A stretch of DNA of 64,000 nucleotides from contig CM033391.1 of NCBI GenBank assembly GCA_019426215.1, positions 16,728,708-16,792,707 on the forward strand. Reading direction: 5' to 3'. Positions 44,271 to 56,440 of this stretch are shown here, one piece after another. Under the pieces are notes generated by a model. It was not told where the DNA came from, made no database searches, and saw nothing but the letters and a program-made list of their open reading frames with translations. Every line of letters starts with the position of its first letter. Positions within the stretch are counted from its first letter, which is position 1. This DNA is from Buddleja alternifolia. Its lineage: Eukaryota; Streptophyta; Magnoliopsida; Lamiales; Scrophulariaceae. The position numbers and the translations under genes are program-made.

Positions 44271-47038
44271 CTCAAGATGGACCTCAAGAGGCACCTACCG
44301 CTGATGCCCCTCCACTTTCGGAGATTCCCGTTGAAATAGACATGGACATGGCAACTGTTGTGGATATCGCTAAGAAAGCATCTCAAGCCCTTCCTGACGC
44401 TGAAACATCATCATCCAGTGAAGCGACTTTAAACGCTGAGCGGTCGATAGAAGTGGCCCCCATCCCAATAGAAGCTATTGCCCTCGTTTCTACTCCAACA
44501 GGATTTCCTCCTCGTGTCATTGATTTCTTCCCGCGCGGATATCTTCCAGATGTTGAATTTTATTATGCCGCCTGAGAACGTGACACTTAAACGCTTGCCG
44601 AGTCGGAAATCCAATTTCAAACATCTCTCCATCGGCCTGATCTTTCAGACTCTTACAAGTTTGAAATTTTTGAGCGTTTTGCCGATCTAGGTCTATATAA
44701 CCTGGAGCGTCTTCAATCACGCCTTGAATATATTCATCGTCCAGCGTTCAACAGATCCGAATTTGACGAGAAGCGATTCAATTTCACCCGTCGCTCAGAC
44801 GAGTCCTTTTATCCTCTTCGATCAAACAAGATTGTTTTCAAAAACTCCCACATGGGTGATTGGAACAAACATCCAGACGAGGAAGATCTCAACAAGCTAG
44901 GCTATTCGGCTCTCCCCTCCGTTGTCAAGTCTCCTCAGAACGCTCTCTCTCCTAATCCACTTAAGTTATGGAAAGGAAAAGGACCGCTTGTTGCGGAGCG
45001 CCCAAATCCGGTCAACTCGTGGATAGAAGATGAGGCTCGTGAATATCTTGCCAGATTATGGGATGAGGACTATGAAGAAGAAACAGAACGCTTTGAGAAA
45101 TTTCTCGCTACTAGAAAAGATCAAGCTAAAGCTATCAAGCTTGGCAAGCGATGGATGATGAATACAGCCAGCTGGGCTGAAGAGTTTGTTTTGCATTTCT
45201 ATACCCTCGATGAACTCGTGAGATATCCATTCCTATTTCAGTTTGGAATAGAGTACAGACGCAGAGGATATGCAACCTTCTTGCTCCAACAACGTCAGTT
45301 TATTGTAGGGAATGTTAGCGCTTTGCCACAATATCGCCAACCAATCGAAAGCTACATTCACCAGCAACTTGCCTTATACAGCCAAGGCGGACGCTACGTG
45401 TTGCATCCTCGTGAAGGGTTTGTTTAACGAGTCTTTCTTGACCTGAATGAAGACACTTCATCAAGTAAACAACCAATTCTTCCAGGACAGAGTCAGATTC
45501 GTGTTGATGTTTCGAATGAACACGCTGAGTTTGCTGAGTTCCACAGAACTATGAGAGCAGTGTTTGAAAATGCCCAAGCGCTGGATATCAGTTTCAATCA
45601 CTTTTCCGGGTGTTACAATTTCAGAGGATATACTCTTCACCCCGTGCTCTTTAGTGAATCCAATATTCAAGTGGCCAAGATGTTATCACTCATCAGGCCA
45701 GTGGACCATGAAGTAACTCAAGCGCTCATGCCTTTGATTTTGGAATTTTTCAATCGTTATACTTCAGGGATTGCTTTACCGGAAGATGTGCAACTGGCAC
45801 TAAGTACCGAAGAGCGCGAAGATGCTATATTCTTTATCCCGCAATCCATCCTGATTAGTCCAAGGCATGTGATGGAAGCCCTTGGCCCCCTCTGGGTCAT
45901 TGGTGTTAGAGAACCTTTTTCCCCAATACAAATTATAGAAGAAGACATTGCTCCTACTGCGGAAGTCGCTCATCTTCCTGAGGCTTCTTTGCCAGATTCT
46001 TCTAGCACCCCGGTAGTCGAGCCCCCAGTTATTGCAGATTCAATCATGGATCAAGCGATTGAAGAAGTGCACGCTGAAATTGCACAAGAGCCTATCGAGC
46101 CCTTTATCAGAGATAAATCCAAAGGCAAGGCTGCGGTTTCTAATTGTTACGGACTTCTCCCGTCCCCAGAGCGTCCTTCTTTCGATTCAGATTCTGAAAG
46201 TGATTCAGACGCTAGAGATTTCAGACAGGAAGTACGGAACTCGCTCCACAACATTGAAGGTTCCTGCTCCAAGATTTTTGAGACTGCTGATAGACATATC
46301 CGAATAATGTCTGATACGCGAAGTCGTGATATTGCAAACGCTTCAAACACAAGCACTGTTACAATCATGAAGAGCATATCACCTCTTATCGCTGAACTCT
46401 CATCCGAATTCAACCGTCACTTAGCCCAGAGCGCTTCGGCTGATGCTGACAGACATATTTCGACCGATGCCGCTGCTCAGAGCATCGCTCACCAAGTTGC
46501 TCTCTTAGTTGACGAAGTTTGACTCTTGCGAAGAGAAGTCGCTGAGTTGAAAACCTCTCTTGATGATGCTAAGAAGGGGGAAAATACAGAAAAGCATCAA
46601 GCGTCCAAAGTAATGTCAAAGACTGATAATAAAAATTGGCGATCAATGATTGAAGAACTAGTGACCATCAAGAAGATGTTAACTAAAAAGAGAAAGCCAA
46701 GGTATTATCTAGGAAGATATCCCCTTCCGGAATTGGACGTTGACTTCTTAGAAAGTATGGGATTTCAACCTTTTGCCGGACCGCTGAGACGACCTATCAA
46801 TTGGAGACCGTCAAAAGATCCAAGAAAAGATATCTATCACGATTTAATTCGTGAACTTGGAATTTCTCCAAGAGAGTGGACGGAAAGGTTGTTAGAACTT
46901 AATGAAAGCGCCAGACTTCGTAGGCATGATTACGATGAAGTTCAACATACGACAATGATTGACATTGATCGTCTCCTGATGGACTTAGCGCTAGAAGTTC
47001 TCCAAGGCGAAGAAAGAGCAAAGCGACAGAAAAAGTGA

Positions 47039-47290
47039 ATGAATTTTTTTTATTTTATTTCTGTTATCGCTTTCTTTTTTTGTTTTCAGTATAAATCATG
47101 TATGCTTATTCTTTCAATATATGAATGATTTATCGCTGAAACATCTTGTTGAAGATAATCTAATTTTAGCTAACTTTACTAACTTTTTGAATGCTAACTT
47201 ATATTCATTTGGGCTTTTCTTTTAAGTAACTCTTAAATTATAAAAGAGTTATAAGAGTTAAAGTCTTGACATCATCAAAAAGGGGGAAAT
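47039..47290 (+). other. Element M: ORF3 3' flank and polypurine tract
   Basis: T-rich non-coding sequence ends in AAAAAGGGGGAAAT (47277-47290), the polypurine tract that primes plus-strand DNA, directly before the 3' LTR. The same tract precedes the LTR of L (3891) and, inverted, of D (61766). Confidence 0.8.
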
Positions 47291-48779
47291 TGTTAGGAAA
47301 TTTCATGTTAGATGTTTTGATGATGACAAGATAGGATTCAATGTTAGACCCCAAATAAAATGTAAGTTTATGTTTTCCATAGATCATTGTTTAAGCGTTT
47401 GAAAGTTTGTAATTTTGTTTAGGCTTGTAATTTTTATCTTTGTAGGTTTTAGACTAAGTATTAGATACTGAATCGCTAATAGAATTCTAGGTGAGTCTAT
47501 TAGAGAAGAAGTTGAAGATCAGCGTCTGAAGTCAACCAGAGATGAAGATTTGTTTCTTAGCGTCCGTCAAACGCTAAAGGACCTTTTTCGGGATTTATGG
47601 ATCAAGCGCTCAAAGCACTTAAGCGACCAATGACAAATTCACCTAAAATAAATCCTCAAGTCACGAAGGACTTAAATGCAATCATTCAACGGACATTTAT
47701 TTCCAATGGGAAATAAATTCAAATGCATTAAATGCCTGATAAGAGCATTAAATATGATAAGCTACTGTGACCTGTGGACAAGCCACCTTTTTGACTAGAC
47801 TGTCAGAACTTCAGAGTTTATAGCTGCTATCATCCAATCGGTGCCAGCAGTTTTTCAGGAATGTCAGGCTTTAGGTAGAATCACGCGCTGCGTGAAAGGC
47901 ACGCTCCTACATGTGTCCAACGGACAGATACCAAGAATTGCCTATAAATACCTTACCTTCAGCAGACCCTAAAAAGGACTGTACAAAATATTTACAAAAG
48001 AAAATTACGTACACAAGAAAAAGCTTAGAAACTCCATAGCCAAAATTCCTTCAAGCTTTTTATCTACATTCCAGACAGTCACAAATATCTCAAACATCTT
48101 CCAAAGAAGAAGCCTAAATTCCCATAGAGATATTCCAAGTTGTTTGATCTTCCCAAATACAAACAAACCCTTGTGACAAAAACCTCATCCTTTCATCTGA
48201 GTGAGAAAAGTTGTTGAAACTCATTACAGGCAGTATTTCTGAGTGAGAGAAGCTTGTAGAAGACGATCTTCATTGGTGCTGAAATCTGTGTGATCAAGGA
48301 TCCCGAGATCATTTTCATTCTTTACTATCTTGTAGAAGATTCTGTGTGATTCTTTGATAATCATCTTAGTAATTTCCTCCAAGTGAAAAAGGAGAAGAAG
48401 GACGTAGCTGGGATTATATCACCCAGTGAACCTTACAAATTATTGTATCATTTATATTTTACTGTCTTATCTGTCATATTACATTATTCTAAAAGACAAG
48501 TAAAATTGCAAAGCAATTAAATTATCTAAAAGAACACTAAAAATCATTTCCGCTGTGCTAACCCTGATTAAGTGATCTAAGCGTTACCCTACTTTGGTAA
48601 ATTGCTAAACTCACTAAGTCTAAGTTATCTTTACTGAAGCGCCTGACCCAAGCGCTCAGCCTTCCAAGCGTTCAGATCTTTGAAAAGTAACACGAAATTT
48701 TTGAAGTCTAAAAAGACTTCAGGGTCTATTCAACCCCCCCCCCCTTCTAGACCCTTTCGTATGCCACTTGGGACCATTA
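47291..48779 (+). mobile_element. Element M: 3' LTR
   Basis: 1,489 bp, TGTTAGG to GGACCATTA; the last base pair of the usual CA end has become TA. The C-run is 11 long (48734-48744). The ATAGG duplication follows. Confidence 0.93.
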
Positions 48780-49387
48780 ATAGGAAATGTCTGATTTGCT
48801 AAATTAGTGATGGATCCCATCTTGGTCTCTCATGTACCTCGACACATATTCATACTATACCCAAGATATCCCATATGACGAATCATGATGGAATCATGAG
48901 ATAAGTCAAAGTATAATGACTGTGGTCAAAGTGACAATGGAACCTCAGGTCTATAAGGATTACTATTATGCCTACGTGATTATAGGAAATTCTACATTCG
49001 ATAACCATTTTAGGAATTTCCTGGCGGGGTTATTCAATTCACTCATTATCGCAAATGAGAACCCTAGTGTACATCTATGCCTAAGGAAAGAGACACATTT
49101 TCCAAGAACAATGTACACAAGCAAGTCTTTGTCAATATCCCTCATTTTGACAGACCCATTAACGACTTGGAGCCTTTTAAGAATCACGACCTTGGAGACA
49201 TATTCCATCATCGTCATTCTCGATGTCCGATGATGTCCCATAGTCATGTGTGATTCAAGGGACTTCGTTCTAAGCTTATTTCAGAACAAAGAATGCCATA
49301 AAGGTCTTGACTCATTATAGTAAGATTGTCATAGAGTATCTCGAGAATGGCGCCCAAAAATTGACATGCCGGGCCTTAACTCTATCA

Positions 49388-50036
49388 ATCACCATGCACG
49401 CTGTAGTAGGCAAAAATAATTCTCTTTTCTTCTAATGTTGGACGGCTAGAGAGAAGAGAGAGGAAGGAGGACCCAGCCTCCCAGTCATACTTGGACCCCC
49501 AACTTGACTGTGCACCTACCCCGGATGGGTGCATCAATTAAGTCCTAGACTCTAGATTTTTTATTTAATTATTTATCCAATAACTTAAGTAATTAAATTT
49601 ATCAATAAATTAGTTAATTCATCTAATTAGTTGCTATCTCTCTACTAATTTATCTAATAAATAGTGGTATCAAATACTCAAAATGCCTCTCAAGTTTAAT
49701 CCATTGTTTTCCTTTGCAATTCCTTTAAGTGCTACTATTTATGTTCGTCTCAATTGAAAATGGAAGGAAATCAATGGATGTGGACAACACCTAATCGATC
49801 ATTTGGCCTTGCATCGTATCGCAAAAAAAGAACGGATGATTGGATCATCCTAAAACTTTGAATTGTGAATACCGTTTGAGTATAAATATTTTTGTTCTTG
49901 TATTTCAGTCATGTGAAAGTCATAGACTTGTCAAACACACAAGACTTGACCATATGCATATGCCATAATAAGATGAGATCATTGAGCTTCCTCTCGTGTC
50001 TCACACGAGCAGCTCCATTGCTTTGGCCAAAGAATT
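49388..50036 (-). mobile_element. antisense fragment of an Angela-like LTR
   Basis: From about 49430, the minus strand follows the second half of A's LTR (14160-14900) in order: the 'ttggccaaagc' segment, 'gatccaatcat', 'gagacgaac.taaa', and the 'ctctctagccgtcca' end. Both ends of the LTR are missing. 49388-49430 is a junction without clear identity. Confidence 0.6.
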
Positions 50037-50957
50037 TTGTTTGATACAAGAAGGCGGCGATCGCATGAGGTGGCAATTATGGAAGTTCCCCAAGGTTGTG
50101 ATCCTAAACTAGTTCCATGCTATACAGATTATGATAAATTGGGATATCATTTTCTCGCCAAGGATTACTCGTGTATAGCATTTTGTTCGAGGGAGTACCT
50201 TGTTCCATGGGCACTGACTGAGGATCAATGCATGCATGAGGGTCTACACTTGGTGGTGTGAGACTGAACACCCCATGAGGATATCATATTGGTCCAGTGT
50301 CGAACTTGAAAAATCCCGTGGATTGTGGTGACGTAGGGTTACGTATGTGTGAAATTAATCATCATATACCTGAGGTGTCACATCTACAACATGTGTAGTA
50401 TGTTTTGATTTATCTCATAATTCCAGAGAATCAGAAGTATGATATTTTGAGTACAGTCTCGTTGTATGATGGAATAGATGATACCAACACAGAATCCATG
50501 CATGGTAGGACTCTGAGAGTTTCCTATGTTGTTGCGTACATAGTTGACTGATCAAGTCTCTCTCTAGAGCAATTTTGTATTTATAATTTTAAGAAGTTGC
50601 ATTACAGACATATTCCAGTAAATTATGCATTAAATCAAGAAAAGTACATTTTTCTTAACAAACTGCATACATTTTTCTAGTACACCAGGTACGCTTTCTT
50701 TAGCCGACAGGTACAAATCCTTTGTAATTGTGATACACATTCTTTGCTAATGCAGTACTCTTCTAGGAAGAGTTGAATCTTGTTGTTTTTGGTCACATAA
50801 GTGGGTTTGGGCCGTGATATTATAAAGTCTTATACTTGTTAGTTGTGTAATCATGCAATATCACTTGGTAAAAAAATATTATAGTGTACTAGAGTTTACA
50901 ACGTAAAGTTTATCTAAACTACTACTAGTGATCATATGGATTATTGTGTTTGAGTTA
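50037..50957. other. unclassified segment with a 74-codon open frame
   Basis: The plus-strand frame at 50037-50261 (containing DYDKLGYHFLAKDYSCIAF) is Cys/Tyr-rich and does not match any family I know. It could be an exon scrap, a captured fragment or chance. After it the text is AT-rich with no feature I can name. Confidence 0.25.
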
Positions 50958-51204
50958 GAGGGTGTTTGGAGCTTATAAGTTGTTTAAGAGTTTATAAGCT
51001 TTTACAAAGTGTTTAGCAAATATTTTTCTATAACAACTTATAAGCTCTTAGAATAAATTGTAAGAAGCTTATTGCTCGTAAAGATAAGTTAGGAAACCCC
51101 AACTTTTGTTAAAGAGCTTGAAAGATAAGATTATAAGCTCCAAAAATATCTTGTAAACACTAAAAGCTTATAAGATCTTTAAAATAAGCTGAGTCAACAC
51201 CCTC
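50958..51204. mobile_element. Tourist-like MITE (247 bp)
   Basis: TIR GAGGGTGTTTGGAGCTTATA at the left pairs with AAGCTGAGTCAACACCCTC at the right. The TTA target duplication is at 50955-50957 and 51205-51207. The body is AT-rich with many 'ataagct' words and non-coding. It fits PIF/Harbinger MITEs. Confidence 0.78.
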
Positions 51205-52221
51205 TTAGTAGTTTTGGAATAATTACATACATGAGTATATTTAGGCATTTTATAAAACTAAAATTATCAATTTATAATATTTTAAAGTTGCATGTCATGA
51301 CAAATATTGGGACAAATTATGCATTAAATCAATAACGTACAATTGTTTATGGTAGTCCCAAGTGGCATAGAAATGGTCTAGAAGAGGGGGTTGAATAGAC
51401 CCTAAAGTCTTTTTCGACTTCAAAAATTTCGTATCACTTTAACGCTTAGAAAGCAGAGCGCTAGGTCAAGCGCTAAGGAGTAGATAACTTAGACTTAATG
51501 ATTTCGGAAGTTACCAAAGTAGGGTAACGCTTAGATCACTTAATCAAGGTTAGCACAACGGAATTGATTTTAATGCTTAGCGTTCTTTTAGCTAAATAGT
51601 CGCTTAAGAGTTTTTTAAAGCCTTTTTAAGATATGATGCGAATAGTAAAGAAAAACAATAAAACAGTAAATATAAATAACACAAGATATGAAAGGGTCAC
51701 TTGGTTATATAATCCCAGCTACGTCCTTCTTCTCCTTTACACTCGGAGGAAATCCACTAGAATGATTATCGAAGGATCACACAGAGGCTTCTACAAAATA
51801 GAGGATAAAAGGAAAATGATCTTGAGTTCCTTGATCACACAGATTTTAGCTCCACTAGAGATCTTTCTCAAGCTTCTCTCACACAGAAATGATGCTTGTA
51901 AATCAACAACTTTCTCACACAAATGAAGAGGTTGCGGGTTTTTGTCACAGGGTTTGTTTGATTTTGAGAAGTTCAAACAACTTGGGATATCTCAATAATA
52001 GAGCAGGGTTCTTCTTAGAAGAGGTTTGAGATATCGGTGACTTTCTTTAGAATGTTTGAAAAACTTGAAGGATATGGAGTTTTATAAGCTTTTCTTGGAA
52101 TGATTTTTGCAAAGATTTGACCTAATTCTTGTGTGTATGCGTATGTTTTTAGGGTTTGCTGAAGGGTACTATTTATAGATATTTCTTGGGATTTGTCCAT
52201 TGGACACATGTAGGCGTGTGT

Positions 52222-53815
52222 TGTTAGGTATATGCCCTAAATGCCAAATGAGGATAAATAAATTGTATAGGGTATCTAATTATGTTGTACGAATTCATCA
52301 TTAATAAAGACATTTATTCTTTGTTCATATAAAACTTCATAGTATTAATACGTATTGAACAAGCAGTCCATGTGTATCGAGGTTGACTCTTCGCCCTTTA
52401 TGAAATAAAGAAGTGGCACGGGGAAAGCTTGACACCTGATCACTTAAAAGGGTTCGCAAGTCAAGGAATCTTAACTGGGCATTAAGATTCGACTTGTATG
52501 ACACATGCTCTGACAAAGAGTGCCAATCGAACACTATGGAATAGTGAGAGCACATGTGATAGATATACCAATGGAATTGATATATTCGAACACCGCTCGT
52601 AGTAATCCGAACACATGGATATTTACTCAGTGAGTGTCAATGATTGGATTACTGATCATATTAGTATGAGTGAGCCTTAGACCTGAGGGATCATGATCAA
52701 TGTACTTGTACTGTTGAATCTGTTATTAGAGTATTTAGGCCCAAATCACCTTTTAGTGGGGCCGACCTGAAAGTACGATCTCAAAGAGTCAAGTAGCACT
52801 TTTGAAGTGATCGCCAAGATGGGATTCACTGTCTCGATAGTAAATGAGAAAGTATCCTGTGTGACAATATGCAAATGAAATTATAAGTCTATGGCCAAAG
52901 CAATGAAACTAACTCATATAAGACATGGAGGGTATGTTGGTAATTTCATTATGCTATGATCTAATACACGGTATCAACTATTGTGAGTTTAACATAAATC
53001 ATGACTCTCACTTGATCGGGATACGTCAGTGAAGGGCTTATATTCATACGATATTTATGATCCAGAGGTTCGTAGATGATACAATCATTTCGTACTCGAT
53101 TAGGGTTACGATGTGAGTCCACGCGACTGGTTAGATGACACTCACATCCTTTGGTATCCTCCCATTGCCAATCGAGACGAACCTAAAGAGTCGCGCTATA
53201 AAAAATAAGCATGATATCTTTTTGTGTAAATAATTTATCTATTAGAAAGACAAATTAAATTAGAGATACTGGTTTAATTGACAAATCAATAATTCAGATA
53301 TTTAATTAGATTAAATTATTTTAATTTAATTAATTAATTATATATATTTATTTGAACTGGGTTTGAATTAAATATATATATATATATTAAAAGATAGACT
53401 AAGTTGACTGGGCCAACTTAGCCCATCATGGGCGTCCACCAAGGGCCTAGGAGGCCCCCCCCACAGGTTTAGGGTTTGTGGATTATTTAATCCTCAAATT
53501 GGCAAGCTAAACTTAACCTTAGAATCCACTACACAAAAAAGAAAGGAAAATTCCTCTCTCTCTCTCTCTAGCCGTCCACTCACATTCAAAGAAGGGTCTC
53601 GGGGAGCTTTTGAAGGCTTGTTTCGCATGAAGCTTTGGAGACATGAATTGGACGAGAGTTGTTGTTACGCGAATTGCAGATTAACGAATCGATAAGGTAT
53701 TTGATTTCGTTTAATTTTGTAAAACCTTGAAAATCATCAAACCCACGTTAAAGTGATTCGACTTTAGGAATCCTTTTTATTTTTGCTGTATTTTTCGTTC
53801 ATAGAATTCCTAACA
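52222..53815 (+). mobile_element. Element C: 5' LTR
   Basis: 1,594 bp, TGTTAGGTATATGCCCTA to GAATTCCTAACA. Next comes G and TGGTATCACAGCC, the tRNA-iMet primer-binding site with one change. The start resembles LTRs of the BARE/Angela lineage. Confidence 0.92.
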
Positions 53816-54247
53816 GTGGTATCACAGCCGTTTTTAACGTGTTTTGTGATTTTTTGCATTTGAAATTATGTTGGCAAGTTTAATTTTGAATTAAAATATG
53901 AATTTTTGCATGATTTATATTTGATATTAAATCTAAAATTTTGAAATCCATATTCGTGTCGAAATCGTCGCCAGATAGCCGCCGTAGTGCCGCCAAGTGA
54001 GCTTACGGTATTGAAAAAAAAATGAAAAAAGGGGTGGCGGCGCTGATCCATCGATGGATGGCAAGGGGGAGGCAGTCAGCAAAACAGTTGTTGGGCCTAG
54101 CACACGCATACAGTGTTGGGCTAAGCCCAGCTGGTTATGTTTGCACGCGCCGAGCCCAGCGTGCAACCGTGTGTGTGAGGGGTAGTTGGGCCTGGCCCAG
54201 CGATTAATTATATATATATATATATATATTTATATATTTAGTATATT

Positions 54248-54281
<34 letters not shown>

Positions 54282-55673
54282 AATAAATATTGGGTTTGAC
54301 CCAATAGACAAATTTGACCCCCATTTGTCAATTAACCCTTTTCCCTAATAAAATTGATTTTGTTTATCTAAAATTAAATTAGATTTAATAGTTAAATTAG
54401 ATTTAACTTTAATGAAAATTGGGTTTAATCGTATCATAAATTAATTAGAGTTAGTTTATGATTCCACAAGACGCTTAAATAAATTAAATTTATTTTTCAT
54501 TTATGGTTGAGGTTCGGTTTTTCAAAATAATTAAGAATAAGTTAGACTTAGTTCTTAATAATAAATTGGATTTATTTATTTTTAAATTGAAATTAAATTC
54601 ATCATTTTGTAATTAAATTAGATTTATTTAATCATGAATTCTTTTTCGATTTTTAAATTAATGCCAACATAATTTTGAATAGTTTATTTACATGCTTTGA
54701 TGTATGTTATGGTGGATGCATCCCATGGGTTTGGGGTTTTTACCTCTTTGTATTATCTGGATTGTAATGGGCCGGTTTGTGCCCCTCAGTTTGTATTTTA
54801 TTTTCGGTAGAATAATGTATAAGGTGCTTCTAAATATGTAATTAGAAGTAGGACCTTCTAGAGCTTGGAGCCCGGAGCTTATCAAGATCAGATTTGATAT
54901 AGGTCCCTATCCCCTGATTGGTCTATTGGCTTAGACCAATCTAGAATGTCCATGGAATGCATGATGATAGAATTACTAGGTTTTTTCTATTGTTGCATGA
55001 CTTAATTTGATTTATTCCACGTATGCTTGTAATAATTAATGTGCAAAGTGAAGTCTTATAAAATTAAAAAATTCTCCTGAATTAAAGATACTAAGTAAGA
55101 AAGGAACATAGGATATCCTGGCTCTCCATCAAAATTTGAGAGATAGAATTATGAGTTATGTATGGCATTGTCCTAACTAATGGGGGTTATAAACTAATTC
55201 ATAATTCAAATCTCTCTAAGTGCGTTTGATGTCATTTTGGTCGAAGTAGATCTCATCCAATATACCGTTACAGATTGCAAGATGAGATTCAGTTGTTAGA
55301 TCGATAGGAGTTGATGGGAAAGTACTTAGATAGATCACCCCCAATATTCCGTTACAGGCTGAGGTTAAGTGATCCATGAGCTAAAAGTAAGATTGAACCA
55401 TCAGTTGGACTGATTGGCGTGGAATGCTACTTCAAAGATTCCAATGAGCCATATATTGAAACAAATTGCAACTCATTGAAAATTTTGAAGAACTCAATCA
55501 CTCACTACGAAATCTGTCCAACAAGATTTCCGTTCATTGTAGTGGGAGTGCAATGGTTCGAAAAATGTAGTGGGAGCCAAGTCAAAATTAAAGTCCTAAT
55601 TTTACTTGGGTACAACATAATCATCGAATGAAATCTTGGTTTATTTTCTGCAGTCATATATATCTCTCTCAAA
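53816..55673 (+). other. Element C: primer-binding site and leader
   Basis: The primer-binding site lies at 53817-53829. A GC-richer part at 54030-54200 is like that in A's leader, then comes a (TA)n tract at 54206-54281 and AT-rich sequence to the gag ATG. Open frames here are not coding. Confidence 0.65.
54206..54281. repeat. (TA)n microsatellite
   Basis: About 76 bases of nearly pure TA repeat with a few interruptions, in the leader of element C. Shorter TA runs occur in its LTRs (53380-53390, 60710-60720). Confidence 0.85.
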
Positions 55674-56440
55674 ATGATTAACCCACTCAAAACTTTGCTT
55701 GAGAAAAATGTCCTCACTGGACCAAACTATAATGACTGGGTCAAGATGCTGAGGGCAGAGCTCAAGAAGAAGTCACTTGAGCACATTTTGGAGCAAGATG
55801 GTCCAACTTTGTCTAGGGCCAATGAGGGAAAGTCTACTCTGAAAGTATACACGAGATGGATCTCTGATGCCCAAAAGGTCACTAACTGCATGTTGCATTC
55901 CATGAGCAATGATTTGAGACATATACATTTTGATATGGAAAGTCCCAATTCAATGATGCTTTACTTGGAGGAAATGTTCGGAGAACATGGAAAGTCAACT
56001 TGGTATTACCTATAGAAAGAACTTTTCCAAGCTAGAATGAGAGAAGATGAAGTTGCAAATCATGTTATGAATATGATATCCATGATAGGAAGACTACATT
56101 CTCTGGGAAGCTACATGGATTTTCATCTGCAAGTGAATCTCATTCTTCAATCTCTCCTTAGATCCTTCTTTGCTTTTGTCACTAACTTTGAGATATATGA
56201 CCTTGGAGGATCCTTAATGGATCTTAAAGATAGACTTGTATACATGCAAGCACAATTGAGAAAGGAATGGGATCATGATTTTGCACCTTCAAATGGGCTG
56301 CTTGGAGTAAGGATTACTTCTAGGAACTATGGGCAAAGGAACAAACGCCCAAAAATTGCAAAGACATGTATTCACTGCTAGGAGGTGGATGAATGGAAGC
56401 GTGACTGTCCCAAGCTAAAAGTGGAGATTGCTTCAGGTAT
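55674..56440 (+). pseudogene. Element C: gag
   Basis: It starts MINPLKTLLEKNVLTGPNYN, homologous to A's gag. The capsid part is in one frame with a TAG at 56013. The zinc knuckle region reads CIHC, TAG (56379), then EVDEWKRDC: the His of CCHC is not in place. With two stops and a lost zinc ligand it is not functional. Confidence 0.85.

Larger units (their letters stand above)
42656..47038 (+). pseudogene. Element M: third ORF (ORF3) with two introns
   Basis: ATG at 42656 (CAATGG context). Exon 1 42656-43934, exon 2 44008-44187, exon 3 44271-47038; joined they form one frame of about 1,408 codons. Seven in-frame stops interrupt it: 43151, 43877, 44121, 44573, 44588, 45425, 46520. No frameshift is needed. 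The N-terminus is Ser/Lys-rich, then a globular part (about 42740-43300, FLINWDYLYENQNFPLRTVL), a Ser run, and a very basic Lys/Pro segment (43560-43700, KRPKRK, PEPKKKQK). Exon 3 has an acidic Ala/Glu part, a folded part (44850-45430, LVRYPFLFQFGIEYRRRGYA), a second acidic part, a Leu/Glu helix (46526-46600) and a basic end (KRQKK). No signal peptide or membrane helix is seen. Relatives occur in L and D. Function unknown; 'env-like' is only a positional label. Confidence 0.75.
34723..48779 (+). mobile_element. Element M: complete Sirevirus (SIRE/Maximus-type Copia)
   Basis: A 14,057-bp element with two LTRs (34723-36207 and 47291-48779) and a perfect ATAGG duplication at 34718-34722 and 48780-48784. 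The order is primer-binding site, gag, protease-integrase-RT-RNase H, a long non-coding spacer, a third ORF, polypurine tract. Large size, a coiled-coil gag and an extra ORF after pol are features of the Sirevirus lineage. By eye the LTRs differ at roughly 30 positions (about 2%), so the insertion is young compared with its neighbours. Frameshifts and stops in gag-pol mean this copy cannot make its own enzymes. Confidence 0.95.
33275..49387 (-). mobile_element. LTR H, antisense, split by Sirevirus M
   Basis: 33275-34722 and 48785-49387 follow B's LTR (21700-22176 and 23751-25235) nearly base for base, ending at the same CTATCA edge. They are joined exactly across M when one ATAGG is removed. 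H has about 80 extra bases at 33446-33524 relative to B. Right of 49387 there is no polypurine tract, unlike B, so H is a solo or truncated LTR. Its left end cannot be fixed. Confidence 0.72.

Noticed and set aside
54206..54281. Origin or centromere-type repeat
   Set aside because: Simple TA microsatellite within a retrotransposon leader; no satellite array nearby.
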